Positions 63,367 through 64,000 of a DNA stretch of 64,000 nt are shown here, piece by piece (the stretch's first letter is position 1; each line of letters begins with the position of its first letter). A program made the position numbers and the translations under genes. The notes under the pieces were generated by a model. It searched no databases, had not been told where the DNA came from, and saw only the letters and a program-made list of their open reading frames with translations. Location: the NCBI RefSeq assembly GCF_001894785.1, contig NZ_BCWW01000009.1:1-64000 (forward strand), in the 5' to 3' direction. Source of the DNA: Rhodococcoides fascians NBRC 12155 = LMG 3623 (lineage in GTDB: Bacteria; Actinomycetota; Actinomycetes; Mycobacteriales; Mycobacteriaceae).

Positions 63367-63681
63367 TTAGTCCTTGCGCCGGATCGTGAACGGGTCGGCC
63401 AGAGGCCAACCCCCGGCGGCGAGGTTCGCGCGCACCCGATTGACGTCCTCTTCTCGGGGCAGCTCGTTGGTGACCTTGGTGATGGTGACGGAAATTCCGG
63501 CCTTGTCGGCAGGTAACTGGCCGTCGGCGATGAGGGCATCCATCACCGACTGCACTTCGTCGTCGGACAGTCGCCGATTCAGAAGGGCAAGGAGGGGAAC
63601 GTAATCCGCTTCGGGTACCCCGTCGGGATACCCACCGCGGAGCCACTCGACGATCGAGTGGAGAAACGACGGGACCGCCAT
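63367..63681 (-). CDS. DUF3349 protein, copy 1 (Rv0543c-like)
   Basis: A 104-aa soluble helical protein with the family opening FLHSIVEWLRGGYPDGVP and the closing AAGGWPLADP. M. tuberculosis Rv0543c has this fold; function is unknown. It lies upstream of menE, as Rv0543c lies next to Rv0542c. ATG 63681 comes 4 nt after the stop of copy 2. Confidence 0.88.
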   Translation of the reverse strand: MAVPSFLHSIVEWLRGGYPDGVPEADYVPLLALLNRRLSDDEVQSVMDALIADGQLPADKAGISVTITKVTNELPREEDVNRVRANLAAGGWPLADPFTIRRKD

Positions 63682-63685
63682 GGTC

Positions 63686-64000
63686 TTACAGGGCAGCCGG
63701 ATCCGCGAGCGGCCAGCCACCGGCGGCCAGTCGTGCCGAGACACGGGAGATGTCCTCGGCCGTCGGCTCGGCGTCGATCTGGTCGCGGATGTACGTCGCG
63801 ATCTCCTCGGTCGAAATGGCACCGTCGTCGAGTGCACCGTTGGCGGGAGAGACGAGTTCGAGAACGATCTCCTGCACCTGAGCGTCGGTGAGTGCGGCGC
63901 GGCGCAGAAGGGCGACGAGCGGGAATCGGTCCTTGGGCGGAACGCCCTCGGGGTATCCGGCTCGGAGCCATTCGAGCACCGAGGCCGGGAATGCGGTCTT
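63686..64000 (-). CDS. DUF3349 protein, copy 2 (partial; start beyond window)
   Basis: At least 104 codons before the stop at 63686, reading in frame through the window edge. It shares with copy 1 the motifs VLEWLRAGYPEGVP and LAAGGWPLADP but is otherwise well diverged, indicating an old tandem duplication. An ATG inside the sequence is unlikely to be the true start since homology extends further upstream. Confidence 0.85.
   Translation of the reverse strand, partial: KTAFPASVLEWLRAGYPEGVPPKDRFPLVALLRRAALTDAQVQEIVLELVSPANGALDDGAISTEEIATYIRDQIDAEPTAEDISRVSARLAAGGWPLADPAAL

Overview
The window is GC-rich, tightly packed actinobacterial chromosome, most likely from Rhodococcus or a close mycolate-forming relative. 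GTG starts are common, many genes overlap by 4 nt, and the gene order largely follows Mycobacterium tuberculosis from about Rv0495c to Rv0543c (recalled from family knowledge, not computed). I see no rRNA, tRNA, CRISPR array, insertion sequence or prophage. No stretch of more than about 230 bases lacks a gene.

Layout. 49-10676: housekeeping block with a YkgJ-like Cys protein, exopolyphosphatase, membrane protein, TIM-barrel protein, thioesterase, proC, an excisionase-type HTH protein, ribosomal protein bS22, an epimerase, acyltransferases, a SerB1-like HAD phosphatase and a glutaredoxin-like protein. 10832-16803: the heme operon rex-hemA-hemC-(56-aa ORF)-hemD-hemB, almost entirely translationally coupled. 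16800-18895: five small membrane proteins of unknown role. 18912-19418: csoR and a copper chaperone. 19504-25101: a secreted sugar-dehydrogenase-like protein, a secreted cyclase-family hydrolase, a large acyl-CoA dehydrogenase/oxidase with a small partner ORF, and an LpqF-type lipoprotein. 25186-28331: bioA, bioF, bioD. 29533-35567: hemL, a histidine phosphatase, and the system II cytochrome c maturation genes (ResA-like, CcdA, ResB, CcsA), so heme supply and heme attachment sit together. 35688-39863: a MinD/ParA-like ATPase, bldC, a DUF4229 protein and cysteine desulfhydrase. 39869-49077: pepN, an SOS-boxed DUF222/HNH protein, a redox/MarR cluster, an HTH plus Clp_N pair, a holin-like protein, menA and an actin-fold membrane protein. 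49196-54245: a 1089-aa SARP-type regulator and a DrrAB-type ABC exporter. 54308-57212: a PIG-L deacetylase, a membrane alpha/beta hydrolase and an NTF2-like protein. 57261-62197: an AztABCD-type zinc importer with two AztD-like proteins and a central Zur-like box. 62220-64000: menE and tandem DUF3349 genes.

Regulatory reading. At least a dozen genes have a TANNNT hexamer ending 7-8 nt before the start codon, which suggests leaderless mRNAs, and this settled several start choices. Candidate operators were read directly for Rex, CsoR, BioQ, LexA, Zur, a MarR protein, an unknown regulator of the acyl-CoA dehydrogenase operon, and an HTH autoregulator. Function calls rest on motif recognition and remembered family knowledge. 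No database search was run.
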